A DNA stretch of 64,000 bases from Gracilibacillus dipsosauri (lineage in GTDB: Bacteria; Bacillota; Bacilli; Bacillales; Amphibacillaceae), in contig NZ_QGTD01000008.1 of assembly GCF_003176895.1 (NCBI RefSeq), forward strand, positions 496,001 to 560,000. Direction: 5' to 3'. This document shows, piece after piece, positions 54,583-63,240 of this stretch. A program made the translations under genes and the position numbers. Under the pieces are notes generated by a model that was not told the DNA's origin, made no database searches, and saw only the letters and a program-made list of their open reading frames with translations. How positions within the stretch are numbered: the stretch's first letter is position 1; every line of letters begins with the position of its first letter.

Positions 54583-54613
54583 ATCATAAGCCTAACGTAT
54601 GCGTAAGAGTCAA
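54583..54613 (-). promoter_or_regulatory. Promoter of the merR-SMR remnant, 19-base spacer
   Basis: On the minus strand TTGACT (54613-54608) and TATGAT (54588-54583) with a 19-base spacer containing the dyad CTTACG-CATA-CGTTAG (one mismatch). This is the typical MerR-type promoter. The CTTACG half also occurs in the glg palindrome. Confidence 0.65.
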
Positions 54614-54614
54614 C

Positions 54615-54649
54615 AAAAAAGAGCATTACTAATGATGATAGTAATGCTC
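54615..54649 (-). terminator. Terminator of the tenA-ykoEDC operon
   Basis: Perfect 10-bp stem (54621-54630 with 54640-54649), followed on the minus strand by six T. It lies 13 bases past the ykoC stop. Confidence 0.88.
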
Positions 54650-54662
54650 GATTCATTCTCTT

Positions 54663-55463
54663 TTACAAGGAAAGGACGTCCTTTACTTGCAAAATAGGAA
54701 GTTGTTCACTCATATAAAAGGTAATAAGCAGTGTTGCTAATAAGAAGATAACAAAATAAGTATCATACCTCGTAAACCCTATTTGATAATAAAAGGTTCT
54801 GTCTCTATTACCTGTAAATTGTTTAGCTTCCATTGCAATTGCAATCCGATATGCTCTGCGTATACTTTGTGCAAGGACTGGAATGGTAAAAAGCTGAATC
54901 TTTTGATAAAAACCATGAATTCCTTTCTTATATTCCATGCCACGAATCTTTAATCCTTTTTTAAGATGACTAAACTCTTCCGCGATCATCGGTAACAAGC
55001 GGATCGCTGTCATAAAACTGTAGGCAATCTTCGGAGGGAGCTTCAACTGCTGCATCATGGAATAAAACATCGATACAGGTCTTGTGGTTAAAGCAAATAA
55101 TAGCCCTAATAACCCGAAAACGATACTCCTCATTCCTAAATGAATACCTCGATAGAAGCTTTCTTCTGTTACATGGATAACACCATATTGAAACAATGTC
55201 GTCTGCCCTTCCCCAAATAACATCATTGTAATAGTAGAGGAAAGAAAAATGATGAGGAATGGAGATGCAAAAAGCAGTAATAACACAAAGGGATAGCCTG
55301 TCAAAAGAAAATATACCAATAATAACCCTATACAAGTATAAAACAAGATATTCGGATTATGAATCAGCAGAAGGCCAATAAATAATCCTACAAAAATAAT
55401 AAATTTCATACTTGGATTAATGTGATGGAGGAATGTTTTTTTATAGGATAATTCGATCGCCAA
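54663..55463 (-). CDS. ykoC: Energy-coupling factor transmembrane protein of thiamine-precursor transporter
   Basis: A 266-residue T-component with about five to six helices. The family's coupling-helix motif region is LKIRGMEYKKGI, with a second EAKQFTGNRD later. It joins the two-domain ATPase YkoD and the membrane protein YkoE in the hydroxymethylpyrimidine/thiamine ECF transporter. The start is TTG 55463 with GGAGGTAGG upstream, overlapping the end of ykoD by 23 bases. Confidence 0.9.
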   Translation of the reverse strand: MAIELSYKKTFLHHINPSMKFIIFVGLFIGLLLIHNPNILFYTCIGLLLVYFLLTGYPFVLLLLFASPFLIIFLSSTITMMLFGEGQTTLFQYGVIHVTEESFYRGIHLGMRSIVFGLLGLLFALTTRPVSMFYSMMQQLKLPPKIAYSFMTAIRLLPMIAEEFSHLKKGLKIRGMEYKKGIHGFYQKIQLFTIPVLAQSIRRAYRIAIAMEAKQFTGNRDRTFYYQIGFTRYDTYFVIFLLATLLITFYMSEQLPILQVKDVLSL

Positions 55464-56910
55464 CCTGTCCTACCTCCTCTTCTTCCCTAAGATTCACTTT
55501 ATCCCTTATATGTATTATTTTCCCTTGTTTGATTTGCCACACAATGGTTGCGTGTAATTCAGTGATCATCGGATCGTGCGTCACCATCACAATCGTCATC
55601 CCTTCTTTCCACAATCGAGTCAACTTTTCTAAAATTCTAAAAGTATTTCGAGCATCCTGACCAAAGGTTGGTTCGTCTAATAGAAGTATGTCAGGTGACG
55701 TTATCGTAACAGTTGCAAGACTTAGTCTTTTCATCTGACCAGTTGAAAGCTGAAAGGGATGCTTATGAATTTCGTTCAAGAGATGGAAATCCTTTAATTG
55801 AGCTTCAATTTTTTTCTTATTTTCTTCTTCAGAGAGTTTCTCTTTACGTAGAGAAAAGGCTAATTCTTCGTAAACCGTATTTTCTACAAATTGCAATTCA
55901 GGGTTTTGAAACACATAGCCGATTCGTTGGTATAAATCACTATGATTTTTCACAAGTGGATAGTCTATTTTTCCGTTCGTCTTAATTAGCTTCATAATAG
56001 CCTGCAACAATGTACTCTTTCCTGCACCATTCTCTCCTGTAACAGAAATCCAATCCCCTTTCTTTATTTCTACATTCGAAACTTCTATTTTGGGCTGTTT
56101 ATGATGATAACCGATAAAATCCTCCATTTTCATTAAAGTCTCAGCTGATTGATTGATGGGTTGATTGATTTCTGTTTTAGCATGCCTATATTCGTGCCAA
56201 ACGGAAGGATACCAAATGCCGAATTCCTTTAGCTTTTGCTTAGATTGTTCAAAAATGACTTTGGGAGTATCATCCATCATAATGTTCCCTTTTTCATCAA
56301 GTAAGACGACACGGTCGATAAAATCAATCACATGCTCGATTTTATGCTCAACAATGATCACGGTTTTGTCTCTAGCAACCCTTTGCATCGTTTCCCAAAC
56401 CTGTGCCGTCCCTTCTAGATCAAGCATGGCAGTCGGTTCATCTAGAAATATTGTGTTTGGCTGTAATGCTAGAATGCAAGCAATTGCAAGCCTTTGTTTC
56501 ATACCACCAGATAACCTTTCTATTTTAATATGGACATCTTCTAGTTCTAATCCGACCTCTACTAGGTAACGATGTAATAATTCCTTCATTTGATCATGCG
56601 GTATCCCGAGATTTTCTAACACAAAACCAAGCTCTTCATCGACATAGGGCATACAAAATTGAGAATCCGGATCTTGAAAGACAAAACCCCAGGAATTTGA
56701 GATCTCTCGTGATGTATATTTAATGGGGATTTCCATCGATTTTGGTACCAACCCTGATAAAATTTTTAATAAAGTCGATTTTCCCGATCCTGAAGGACCA
56801 AGGATGAGTACTTTTTCCCCTTTTCGAATGGAGAGAGAGAAATCCTTAAATAAAAAGGATTCCTCTTCAGGAAATTTCACACGTAGTTTTTCGATAGCAA
56901 TGGTACTCAT
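55441..56910 (-). CDS. ykoD: Energy-coupling factor ATPase with two ABC domains
   Basis: About 489 residues in two ABC modules. Domain 1: Walker A GPSGSGKSTL, signature LSGGMKQRLAIA, Walker B IFLDEPTAMLD. Domain 2: GENGAGKSTL, LSTGQMKRLSLA, LLLDEPTFGQD. The fused pair replaces separate EcfA1/A2 proteins. ATG 56931 is in frame, but ATG 56910 has AGGTGA upstream and gives a normal start. It powers uptake with YkoC and YkoE. Confidence 0.92.
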   Translation of the reverse strand: MSTIAIEKLRVKFPEEESFLFKDFSLSIRKGEKVLILGPSGSGKSTLLKILSGLVPKSMEIPIKYTSREISNSWGFVFQDPDSQFCMPYVDEELGFVLENLGIPHDQMKELLHRYLVEVGLELEDVHIKIERLSGGMKQRLAIACILALQPNTIFLDEPTAMLDLEGTAQVWETMQRVARDKTVIIVEHKIEHVIDFIDRVVLLDEKGNIMMDDTPKVIFEQSKQKLKEFGIWYPSVWHEYRHAKTEINQPINQSAETLMKMEDFIGYHHKQPKIEVSNVEIKKGDWISVTGENGAGKSTLLQAIMKLIKTNGKIDYPLVKNHSDLYQRIGYVFQNPELQFVENTVYEELAFSLRKEKLSEEENKKKIEAQLKDFHLLNEIHKHPFQLSTGQMKRLSLATVTITSPDILLLDEPTFGQDARNTFRILEKLTRLWKEGMTIVMVTHDPMITELHATIVWQIKQGKIIHIRDKVNLREEEEVGQVGDRIIL

Positions 56911-56914
56911 TCTT

Positions 56915-57505
56915 TCACCTAATCTCCTCATCTAGCGCTTCGTAATGCTTGTTGGACAATGGTCGAACTAGTCTTGTTACACCCGTTTTTTCTAATGCCT
57001 TTACAAGGTAGTATGCAAAGATTCCTGTGATTACGATAGACCCCAATATTCTAGCAAAAACGAGCAAACTCAGATTCCATAAAGCTAATTCCGTGATATA
57101 CCCATAATAAATATCGAGCCATAAAGAGCCGATTGCCGCACCAACTGCAGCTAAGCACATGACCAAAATATGATAGCTTCGGTAACGGAAAATAGCGAAT
57201 ATTATTTCACAACCAAGACCTTGAACGAGGCCGTATAATAATAATGAAATACCCCATTGACCACCAAATAAGAATTCTCCTTGTGCAGCAGCCAATTCTG
57301 CTAACAAAGCGACGCCAGGCTTACGAATAATTAAAAATGCAACGGTTGCCGCCATAAACCACATTCCGTACAGTAATTGATCGATATGTAAGCCTAAAAC
57401 CGAAACCGCGCTATAGAGGGGTCCCCAGATTTTATATATGACACTGAAGACTAATGCAATAACAACTGTAACAAGAATATCGGTAAGTGTTAGCTTTTTA
57501 AACAT
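56915..57505 (-). CDS. ykoE: Thiamine-precursor ECF transporter membrane component
   Basis: A 196-residue membrane protein with about six helices of the YkoE family. The conserved region LLAELAAAQGEFLFGGQWG is present. In this class YkoE is the substrate-side component for HMP. Its first codons overlap the tenA end by eight bases. AGAGGGAAAAT precedes the ATG. Confidence 0.92.
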   Translation of the reverse strand: MFKKLTLTDILVTVVIALVFSVIYKIWGPLYSAVSVLGLHIDQLLYGMWFMAATVAFLIIRKPGVALLAELAAAQGEFLFGGQWGISLLLYGLVQGLGCEIIFAIFRYRSYHILVMCLAAVGAAIGSLWLDIYYGYITELALWNLSLLVFARILGSIVITGIFAYYLVKALEKTGVTRLVRPLSNKHYEALDEEIR

Positions 57506-58187
57506 ATTTTCCCTCTTTTCTTCCTATTGATTGCCAGGATTCAAGTTGATAGGCCATCTCCCAGAACATAAGTTCATAACGACTACTTATGACAAAGTGC
57601 TGTTTCATTCTTTTTAGATCTGAATCTGTAACGGATAAAGCAATTTCATCTAACCGATTAATTTGTTCCTCCACTGACCGCTTGAACCACTCTCCGCCAT
57701 AAGTAGAAATCCATTTTTGATAAACAGGATGATCTGGAGTACAATTCTTCAAAACCTCTCCAACCTCATAATAAAGCCAATAACACGGTAGAATAGCTGC
57801 AATCACATCCCCTAAATGCCCGTCATATGCTGCTCGATATAAATGAGAGGTGTAGGCATAAGCAGTTGGAGAAGGCTGAAATGCTTTGATCTCTTCCTCC
57901 GTAATCCCTAAAATCTCTGTAAATGATTCATGTAACGCATGTTCTGCTTCATAAGTGCTTTGGGCATGTGCGGCCATTCGGTTTGTCGTTTCAAAAGAAT
58001 TTGCTTTAGCTGCACCGAGTGCTTGAACTTTTGCAAAATGGGATAAATAATAAGCATCCTGTAGGACATAGTACTTAAAGTTCTCTACCGGTAATGTTCC
58101 CTCTCCAATTCCTTGGACAAATGGATGCTGGAAGCTCTCCTGCCAAATAGGGTCTACTTCCTTTCTTAGTTTTTCTGAAAATTTCAT
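57498..58187 (-). CDS. tenA: Aminopyrimidine aminohydrolase TenA
   Basis: A 229-residue all-helical TenA_C protein that hydrolyses aminopyrimidine to HMP in thiamine salvage. The catalytic Cys is near 135 (AAILPCYWLYYEVG) and the C-terminal Glu lies in RYELMFWEMAY. The frame starts at 58220, but GGGAGGAGAAG precedes ATG 58187. It is first in the tenA-ykoEDC operon, right behind a TPP riboswitch: precursor uptake and salvage are switched together. Confidence 0.94.
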   Translation of the reverse strand: MKFSEKLRKEVDPIWQESFQHPFVQGIGEGTLPVENFKYYVLQDAYYLSHFAKVQALGAAKANSFETTNRMAAHAQSTYEAEHALHESFTEILGITEEEIKAFQPSPTAYAYTSHLYRAAYDGHLGDVIAAILPCYWLYYEVGEVLKNCTPDHPVYQKWISTYGGEWFKRSVEEQINRLDEIALSVTDSDLKRMKQHFVISSRYELMFWEMAYQLESWQSIGRKEGKYV

Positions 58188-58211
58188 TTTTCTTCTCCTC
58201 CCAGGAAACAC

Positions 58212-58250
58212 AAAAACCACTATCCTACCAAATACGTAAGGATAGTGGTT
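58212..58250 (-). terminator. Riboswitch expression platform (terminator)
   Basis: A perfect 12-bp stem (58215-58226 with 58239-58250), followed on the minus strand by TTTTTGTGTTT. It is placed between the TPP aptamer and tenA and should form when TPP is bound. Confidence 0.88.
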
Positions 58251-58270
58251 ATACCTGCAGAAAATAACGG

Positions 58271-58372
58271 ATATCGTACCACTTCCCTACGCTGGTATAA
58301 ACCAGATCAGGTTCTAAGGGTCTTAAAGTAAAACTTTAATCTCAGTCTTTAGAAGACACCCCTAGTGGAATG
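58271..58372 (-). promoter_or_regulatory. TPP riboswitch (THI element)
   Basis: Read on the minus strand it has the conserved aptamer parts in order: GGGGTGTC, CTGAGA, ACCCTTAGAACCTGATCTGG and the end CGTAGGGAAGTGG. It controls the tenA-ykoEDC operon, ahead of a terminator hairpin. Confidence 0.95.
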
Positions 58373-58494
58373 CGTTTTTATTTAATTCGTGTATAACTAT
58401 ATCAAATTTTTCCAGTTTGTCAAGCTATTCTTTAAATTTGTTTCAATAAGAGAGAATCCATTATTTTCTATTCATCTTTTAAACTTTTTATCTA

Positions 58495-58523
58495 TTGCAT
58501 CTATGGATAAACTTTGTTATAGT
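58495..58523 (+). promoter_or_regulatory. Sigma-A promoter of the lysine riboswitch/dapA
   Basis: TTGCAT (58495-58500) and TATAGT (58518-58523) with a 17-base spacer, about 30 bases before the L-box. Confidence 0.7.
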
Positions 58524-58551
58524 AGTAACCAACATTTAAAACAATTGAATA

Positions 58552-58733
58552 GTTTGAGAATAGAGGTGCAATGACCATTAGTATGTAATCGGAGGAGATG
58601 TCGCCTGTGATGATTACAGAAAGGGGGATTTGCCGAAGTGATTAGGAATGCATCATCTTAGTCACTGGTCCTTCATTTAAGAAATGTCGGGCTGTCATAT
58701 AGTCGAAGAAGCTATATGGAGGGCTATCTCACG
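58552..58733 (+). promoter_or_regulatory. Lysine riboswitch (L-box)
   Basis: Has AGAGGTGC near the 5' end, GGAGGAGATGTCGCC, GGGGGATTTGCCGAAGTG, ACTGGTCC, the GGGCTGTCATATAG stretch and GGAGGGCTATCTC at the 3' end. These are the conserved blocks of the aptamer and the two ends pair. It lies before dapA, first enzyme of the lysine branch. Confidence 0.94.
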
Positions 58734-58752
58734 CATCATTATCAAATAACGG

Positions 58753-58787
58753 TGCAACAATGATACCCTTTCATTGTTGCATTTTTT
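58753..58787 (+). terminator. Terminator of the lysine riboswitch
   Basis: A 10-bp stem (58753-58762 with 58772-58781), a 9-base loop and a T run. It lies between the L-box and dapA. Confidence 0.9.
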
Positions 58788-58926
58788 GCTGTCTAACCTG
58801 ATAGTTATTAGGCGAAAACTTAATGATCTGTTATTAGTTTTCCAAAAAGGTTTGATGATGGGATAAGCTCTATTCATTTTACGTAGCGAAATTGTTTTAA
58901 AAATATGAATAGAGGTGAAGGCTAAA

Positions 58927-59817
58927 ATGAATTTTGGACGTGTCGTAACAGCAATGGTCACACCATTTGATCAAAACGGACAAATTGATTTTAACAAAGC
59001 AGAACATTTAATTAATTATTTAATTAGTAATGGAACAGAAGGATTAGTAGTCGCTGGTACAACAGGAGAATCACCAACATTATCCAAAGACGAAATTCTT
59101 TCTCTCCTTCAATTTACTGTAAAAGTTGTGAATAAACGGATTCCTGTTATAGCAGGTACTGGTTCGAATAATACACAAGCATCCATCGAGTTAACAAAAC
59201 AAACCGAAATGTTAGGTGTCGATGCCGTAATGCTTGTTACTCCGTATTACAACAAGCCATCACAGGCTGGGATGTATGCACACTTTGAAGCTATCGCTAA
59301 AGCAACTACCTTACCAGTTATGTTATATAACATTCCAGGACGTTCGAGTGTGAATCTATTACCTGAAACTATTATTGAATTAGCCAAAATCAAAAACATA
59401 GTAGCTGTAAAAGAAGCTAGTGGTGATTTAGATGCCATGACGAGAATCATTCATGAAACATCTGAAGATTTTTCTCTTTATAGTGGAGATGATAGTCTAA
59501 CACTACCAATGCTTGCAATAGGTGGAAGAGGAATTATCTCGGTTTCCTCCCATATTATTGGGAATGAAATGAAGGAGATGATTACACAATATCAAACAGG
59601 GAACCCGAAGAAGGCAGCACGTCTACATCAAGAGCTATTACCGATCATGAAAGCATTGTTTAAAGCACCAAATCCCGTACCCGTTAAATCAGCATTAGCC
59701 ATGCTTGGAATGGATGTTGGCTCCGTAAGACTTCCACTCATACCTTTAGACGAAGAAGAATTGAATACATTACATCAGGATTTACATTATCTGCAAAAGA
59801 ATTATTTTGTAGGATAA
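58927..59817 (+). CDS. dapA: 4-hydroxy-tetrahydrodipicolinate synthase
   Basis: A 296-residue TIM-barrel aldolase that condenses pyruvate and aspartate semialdehyde for lysine/DAP synthesis. The Schiff-base Lys is near 162 (VAVKEASGD); GTTGESPTL and YNIPGRSSV (Tyr near 134) complete the site. GAGGTGA is eight bases before ATG 58927; a GTG within it was rejected. Regulated by the upstream L-box. Confidence 0.96.
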   Translation: MNFGRVVTAMVTPFDQNGQIDFNKAEHLINYLISNGTEGLVVAGTTGESPTLSKDEILSLLQFTVKVVNKRIPVIAGTGSNNTQASIELTKQTEMLGVDAVMLVTPYYNKPSQAGMYAHFEAIAKATTLPVMLYNIPGRSSVNLLPETIIELAKIKNIVAVKEASGDLDAMTRIIHETSEDFSLYSGDDSLTLPMLAIGGRGIISVSSHIIGNEMKEMITQYQTGNPKKAARLHQELLPIMKALFKAPNPVPVKSALAMLGMDVGSVRLPLIPLDEEELNTLHQDLHYLQKNYFVG

Positions 59818-59839
59818 AGGATCTATTGGACATAAAAAT

Positions 59840-59894
59840 ACTCCCCTCAAGTAACAGATTTTTTATTTTTAACCTGTCTACTTAAAGGGGAGCA
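59840..59894. terminator. Bidirectional stem-loop between dapA and the M20 peptidase gene
   Basis: CTCCCCT and AGGGGAG ends pair across an inner AAGTA/TACTT stem. Both convergent genes end here. T and A runs are modest. Confidence 0.55.
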
Positions 59895-59900
59895 TATCAT

Positions 59901-61064
59901 TCATGATTGTGGCTTTTTCGTTTGATTTATTTTTCGATGTAATTGTTTTATCACTTCTGCTAACAAGATTGTTCTAGGTAAGAATGAATCTATTTCTAAA
60001 TATTCATCCTCACGGTGTGCATTTCCACCCACTGGTCCCAATCCATCAACCGTTGGTATTCCGATCGCCGCAGTAAAAGAAGCATCTGAACCACCACCAG
60101 TTTCGGTGTCTGTTATCTTTATGTGAAGCTCATCCCCTACCTTGCGGATAATACGAAGAAGACTTTCGGTTTTCGCCGTTTTCTCCATTGGAGGACGGTT
60201 AATCTCCCCTTCTAATCGTACCTTTGTTCCTTCAATATCTGCATGAGAGGTAATGTCTTCTATCTTCTGCTCAATTTGATCCGCTTGCTCCTGTTTTCGA
60301 AATCTTACATCAATCTCCGCAGAAGCATGGTCAGATATAGTATTAACAGAGCTACCTCCTTCAATGATCCCGACATTGACATGAATACCTTTCTCTTCAT
60401 CGGTAATATCATGTAATTGAATAATTTTATGAGCAAGCTCCTCTATCGCACTTCTCCCTTTTTCTGGTTCGATACCAGAATGAGCTGCCTTCCCAAATAC
60501 CTCCAATGTATAATGAGCCTTCCCTCTTCTAGCTGACACAATAGCACCATTTTTTCGAGCTGGCTCCATCACTAAAGCAAATTTTTTATCCTTGGCATGG
60601 GATTCAATCAACGATTTCGAAGTAACTGAACCAATTTCTTCATCACTAGTTAATAAAATTTCTACATCATAGAAGGCCTTACTTTTTATTTCCTTCAAAG
60701 CTTTCATTGCAAAATAGACAGCAACGAGACTTGCTTTCATGTCAATAACACCAGGTCCATATGCACGGTTGTCTTTCACTAGAAATGGACGCAATTTTGC
60801 CGTTCCTTTTTCAAAAACTGTGTCCATATGTGTAATAATTAGGATAGTTGGTTTATGTTGTTGGGAAGCCCTTACAACTAAATGGTTTCCATAATCAGCT
60901 TCCGGAAATACATTAACCTTTAGCCCTAAGGCTCGATATAATGTTGCCATTAATGCCCCTATCCTATCCACCCCTGCTTTGTCAGAAGTCCCACTATCTA
61001 TATTGACCAATTGTTCTAGTAAATAAAGCATATTTTCTTGTTGTTTTTCTAAATAATCGTTCAT
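59901..61064 (-). CDS. M20 family metallopeptidase
   Basis: A 387-residue zinc peptidase of the M20A/carboxypeptidase G2 type. Metal and catalytic residues lie in ITHMDTVF, GPGVIDMKAS, SDEEIGS, VMEPAR and GGNAHREDEYLEID. The dimerisation domain is inserted at about 185-300. The substrate is unknown; the family includes tripeptidases and glutamate carboxypeptidases. Only a weak AGG precedes the ATG. It is convergent with dapA. Confidence 0.9.
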   Translation of the reverse strand: MNDYLEKQQENMLYLLEQLVNIDSGTSDKAGVDRIGALMATLYRALGLKVNVFPEADYGNHLVVRASQQHKPTILIITHMDTVFEKGTAKLRPFLVKDNRAYGPGVIDMKASLVAVYFAMKALKEIKSKAFYDVEILLTSDEEIGSVTSKSLIESHAKDKKFALVMEPARKNGAIVSARRGKAHYTLEVFGKAAHSGIEPEKGRSAIEELAHKIIQLHDITDEEKGIHVNVGIIEGGSSVNTISDHASAEIDVRFRKQEQADQIEQKIEDITSHADIEGTKVRLEGEINRPPMEKTAKTESLLRIIRKVGDELHIKITDTETGGGSDASFTAAIGIPTVDGLGPVGGNAHREDEYLEIDSFLPRTILLAEVIKQLHRKINQTKKPQS

Positions 61065-61165
61065 CCTATACCCTGACTTTCCACTTATAATAAGAAAATA
61101 ATACTATAACCACTACAAAATTGCTATACTATTCTTAAAATCAATTTATGGAGAGGAAGGTTCAT

Positions 61166-61612
61166 ATGGAAATTTACGTGGATGCAGATGCATGCCCTGT
61201 TGTGGATACAATATTAGAGGAAGTAATAGGAAAGAATATAACCGTTCATTTAGTTCGAAGCTACAGCCACTACAGCCACCAAGACTATCCGTCTTTTGTT
61301 AAGGTAACCTATGTTGACACAGGTTCTGATGCAGTGGACTACCGAATCATAGGCATGGCAAAAGCGAAGGATATCATAGTAACACAAGATTATGGTCTTG
61401 CTGCTTTAGGATTAGAAAAAAATTGTTATGTCATTCATCATATTGGCTTCCTATATTCCAAGAAAAAAATCGACCAAATGTTAGAAGAAAGACATTTAAA
61501 AGCAAAAGCTAGAAAAGCAGGATTGCGAACAAAAGGTCCGAAGAAGCTAAGCAATGATCAAAAAGAAAGCTTCCGCCATCAATTGCGAAAGCTCATTCAA
61601 ACATCTTGTTAG
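61166..61612 (+). CDS. yqxD: YqxD/YaiI family protein (UPF0178, NYN-type)
   Basis: A 148-residue protein of the YaiI/YqxD family, distantly related to PIN/NYN nucleases. The N-terminus MEIYVDADACPVVDTI and the internal DTGSDAVDYRIIGMAKAKDI with ITQDYGLAAL-like VTQDYGLAALGL are diagnostic. An in-frame start at 61148 is in front of the GAGAGGAAGG site, so ATG 61166 is preferred. Confidence 0.9.
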   Translation: MEIYVDADACPVVDTILEEVIGKNITVHLVRSYSHYSHQDYPSFVKVTYVDTGSDAVDYRIIGMAKAKDIIVTQDYGLAALGLEKNCYVIHHIGFLYSKKKIDQMLEERHLKAKARKAGLRTKGPKKLSNDQKESFRHQLRKLIQTSC

Positions 61613-61616
61613 AAAC

Positions 61617-61754
61617 TTATTTCTCTTCATATTTTTGTGCAATTTTACTAATAATCCAACGTTTTGCTGTGTCATCAGGAATATCGTACACTTTCCCTTC
61701 CCTCAGCAATTCGTTTTTGTAAGTGGTTTGGACAAGCATTTTTACTTTTGTCAT
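61617..61754 (-). CDS. Small conserved-looking protein (45 aa)
   Basis: A 45-residue product, MTKVKMLVQTTYKNELLREG onwards, ending KRWIISKIAQKYEEK. The pattern VYDIPDDTAKRWI resembles small phage/bacillar proteins with a beta hairpin and helix, but I assign no family. AGGAAGGAG lies nine bases before the ATG. It ends four bases after the convergent yqxD. Confidence 0.65.
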   Translation of the reverse strand: MTKVKMLVQTTYKNELLREGKVYDIPDDTAKRWIISKIAQKYEEK

Positions 61755-61780
61755 GCAAATAACTCCTTCCTGTTGACTAT

Positions 61781-62572
61781 TTATGATGGTTTTATGTATG
61801 TATCAAGCCAACTAATACATTCTTCTTTCCAATTTATTGTATGGAATTGATCATCCGCTAAACCAAGGCCATGTCTTCCATCTTGATAAATATGTAGATC
61901 ATATTCTATCTGATGCTCTTGGAGTGCTTGCGCATATAATAAACTGTTCATCACTGGAACTGCTTGATCATTTGCAGTAGACCAAATAAACGCTGGTGAG
62001 GTTTGAGAGGTTACCAACCTTTCACAAGAGTGATTAAGTACTAATGCTTCCTCAGGATTTTCTCCTAATAGATTATTCTTACTTCCTTCATGTGTATAAT
62101 CCCCCATCGAAATAACTGGATAGCAGAGTAGATGAAAATCAGGTCTTGATGTATATCGTAAAACTGGATCATTACTATCTTCTTTTGCCTCATCAAAGTC
62201 ATTACTTATCATTGCGGCTAAATGTCCTCCTGCAGAAAAGCCTAGAACTCCTAACTTTTGCCCTTTGATTCCTTTCGATTCCGCATAGTAACGTGCATAT
62301 TGGATCGCATATTTGGACTTATAGATGACTTCTTGATCTTTTATAGGGGCTACATTATACCGTAAAACATAGGCGTGATAGCCGTTTTTATTTAACCATT
62401 CTGCTACCGGCACCCCTTCATGATAAGCACGATGTCCATACCCACCTCCAGGAATAACTACAATAATTGGAGCCTTTCGTTTGTCTTTTAAGAAATATGG
62501 TGTTAAGCTTGGACAATCTTCATGTAATGAATCATCTTTCCAATTGATTTCTTCTTTTGTTTTCAGAAACAT
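61781..62572 (-). CDS. Alpha/beta hydrolase, acetylesterase-like
   Basis: A 263-residue hydrolase of the BD-FAE/acetyl-xylan-esterase-like kind. The oxyanion segment IPGGGYGHRAYHEG, the nucleophile in LGFSAGGHLAA, the acid in STANDQAVP and His in DGRHGLGL make a full catalytic triad. There is no signal peptide. ATG 62581 is in frame; AAAGGATGA is better spaced to ATG 62572. Its neighbours give no clue to the substrate. Confidence 0.85.
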   Translation of the reverse strand: MFLKTKEEINWKDDSLHEDCPSLTPYFLKDKRKAPIIVVIPGGGYGHRAYHEGVPVAEWLNKNGYHAYVLRYNVAPIKDQEVIYKSKYAIQYARYYAESKGIKGQKLGVLGFSAGGHLAAMISNDFDEAKEDSNDPVLRYTSRPDFHLLCYPVISMGDYTHEGSKNNLLGENPEEALVLNHSCERLVTSQTSPAFIWSTANDQAVPVMNSLLYAQALQEHQIEYDLHIYQDGRHGLGLADDQFHTINWKEECISWLDTYIKPS

Positions 62573-62819
62573 CAATCTCATCCTTTCTAATTTAACGCAT
62601 GCATATCAACCATAAATCACCGAAAAACATCTGCTTACAAACGTAATCGACAATCATATTTTGATTTGTATACTCTACTAGTTCTATTTTACATGGAAAA
62701 GTAATTTTAGGAAATAGCCTAAAATTTTCTTAAAATCTGGGTGAATATCCCTTTCACATTTCTCCTTTAAGCATAGGCTACTATCAGTACGATAATTGCT
62801 TAGGAAAGGAGCATCCATC

Positions 62820-63077
62820 ATGCATCCACATGGATTTCAAGAACCTCTTCATCAAGGTTATCACTATCCTGAACATGATCAACGATTTTTTGGACCAGGA
62901 CCAGGGTTTGGACCGTTAGGTGCTGGATTATTAGGCTTTGGATTGGGCTTTTTAGGTGGAGAATTAATTGATGGCCCGCCAAGACCATATCCTTATGCAT
63001 ATCCACCATATCCGCCATATTATGGACCAACACCTTATCCACCATATGGCCCGTATGGACCTTATGGCCCGTATTAA
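62820..63077 (+). CDS. Tyr/Pro/Gly-rich small protein, coat-like
   Basis: An 85-residue product. A His-rich start (HPHGFQEPLHQGYHYPEHDQ), a glycine-zipper-like hydrophobic middle (GPLGAGLLGFGLGFLGG) and a C-terminus of short Pro/Tyr repeats (PYPP, then PYG three times). Such make-up is typical of spore coat or cross-linked surface proteins in bacilli. No specific family can be named. AAAGGAG lies before ATG 62820; an earlier ATG at 62796 is weaker. Confidence 0.7.
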   Translation: MHPHGFQEPLHQGYHYPEHDQRFFGPGPGFGPLGAGLLGFGLGFLGGELIDGPPRPYPYAYPPYPPYYGPTPYPPYGPYGPYGPY

Positions 63078-63192
63078 TCTGAAGCGCTACCTTGGTAGTA
63101 ATCACGATGTCTTCGTCTGGATACCCTCTATTCTACATCTGCTTACTGAATGTTGATAGGTTAATCTTCCAGTATTAATGCCTAACTATCCA

Positions 63193-63226
63193 ACGACTAT
63201 CACCCAATTGGTGATAGTCGTAGCTT
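63193..63226 (+). terminator. Terminator after the Tyr/Pro-rich gene
   Basis: A perfect 12-bp stem (63193-63204 with 63210-63221), a 5-base loop and a weak T tract. Confidence 0.75.
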
Positions 63227-63240
63227 TATTATCACCATAA

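Noticed and set aside
54970-55335. 121-codon minus-strand frame within ykoC
   Set aside because: Out-of-frame shadow of the ykoC transmembrane protein.
58389-58574. 61-codon frame next to the lysine riboswitch
   Set aside because: It runs across the riboswitch promoter and into the L-box, with no ribosome site.
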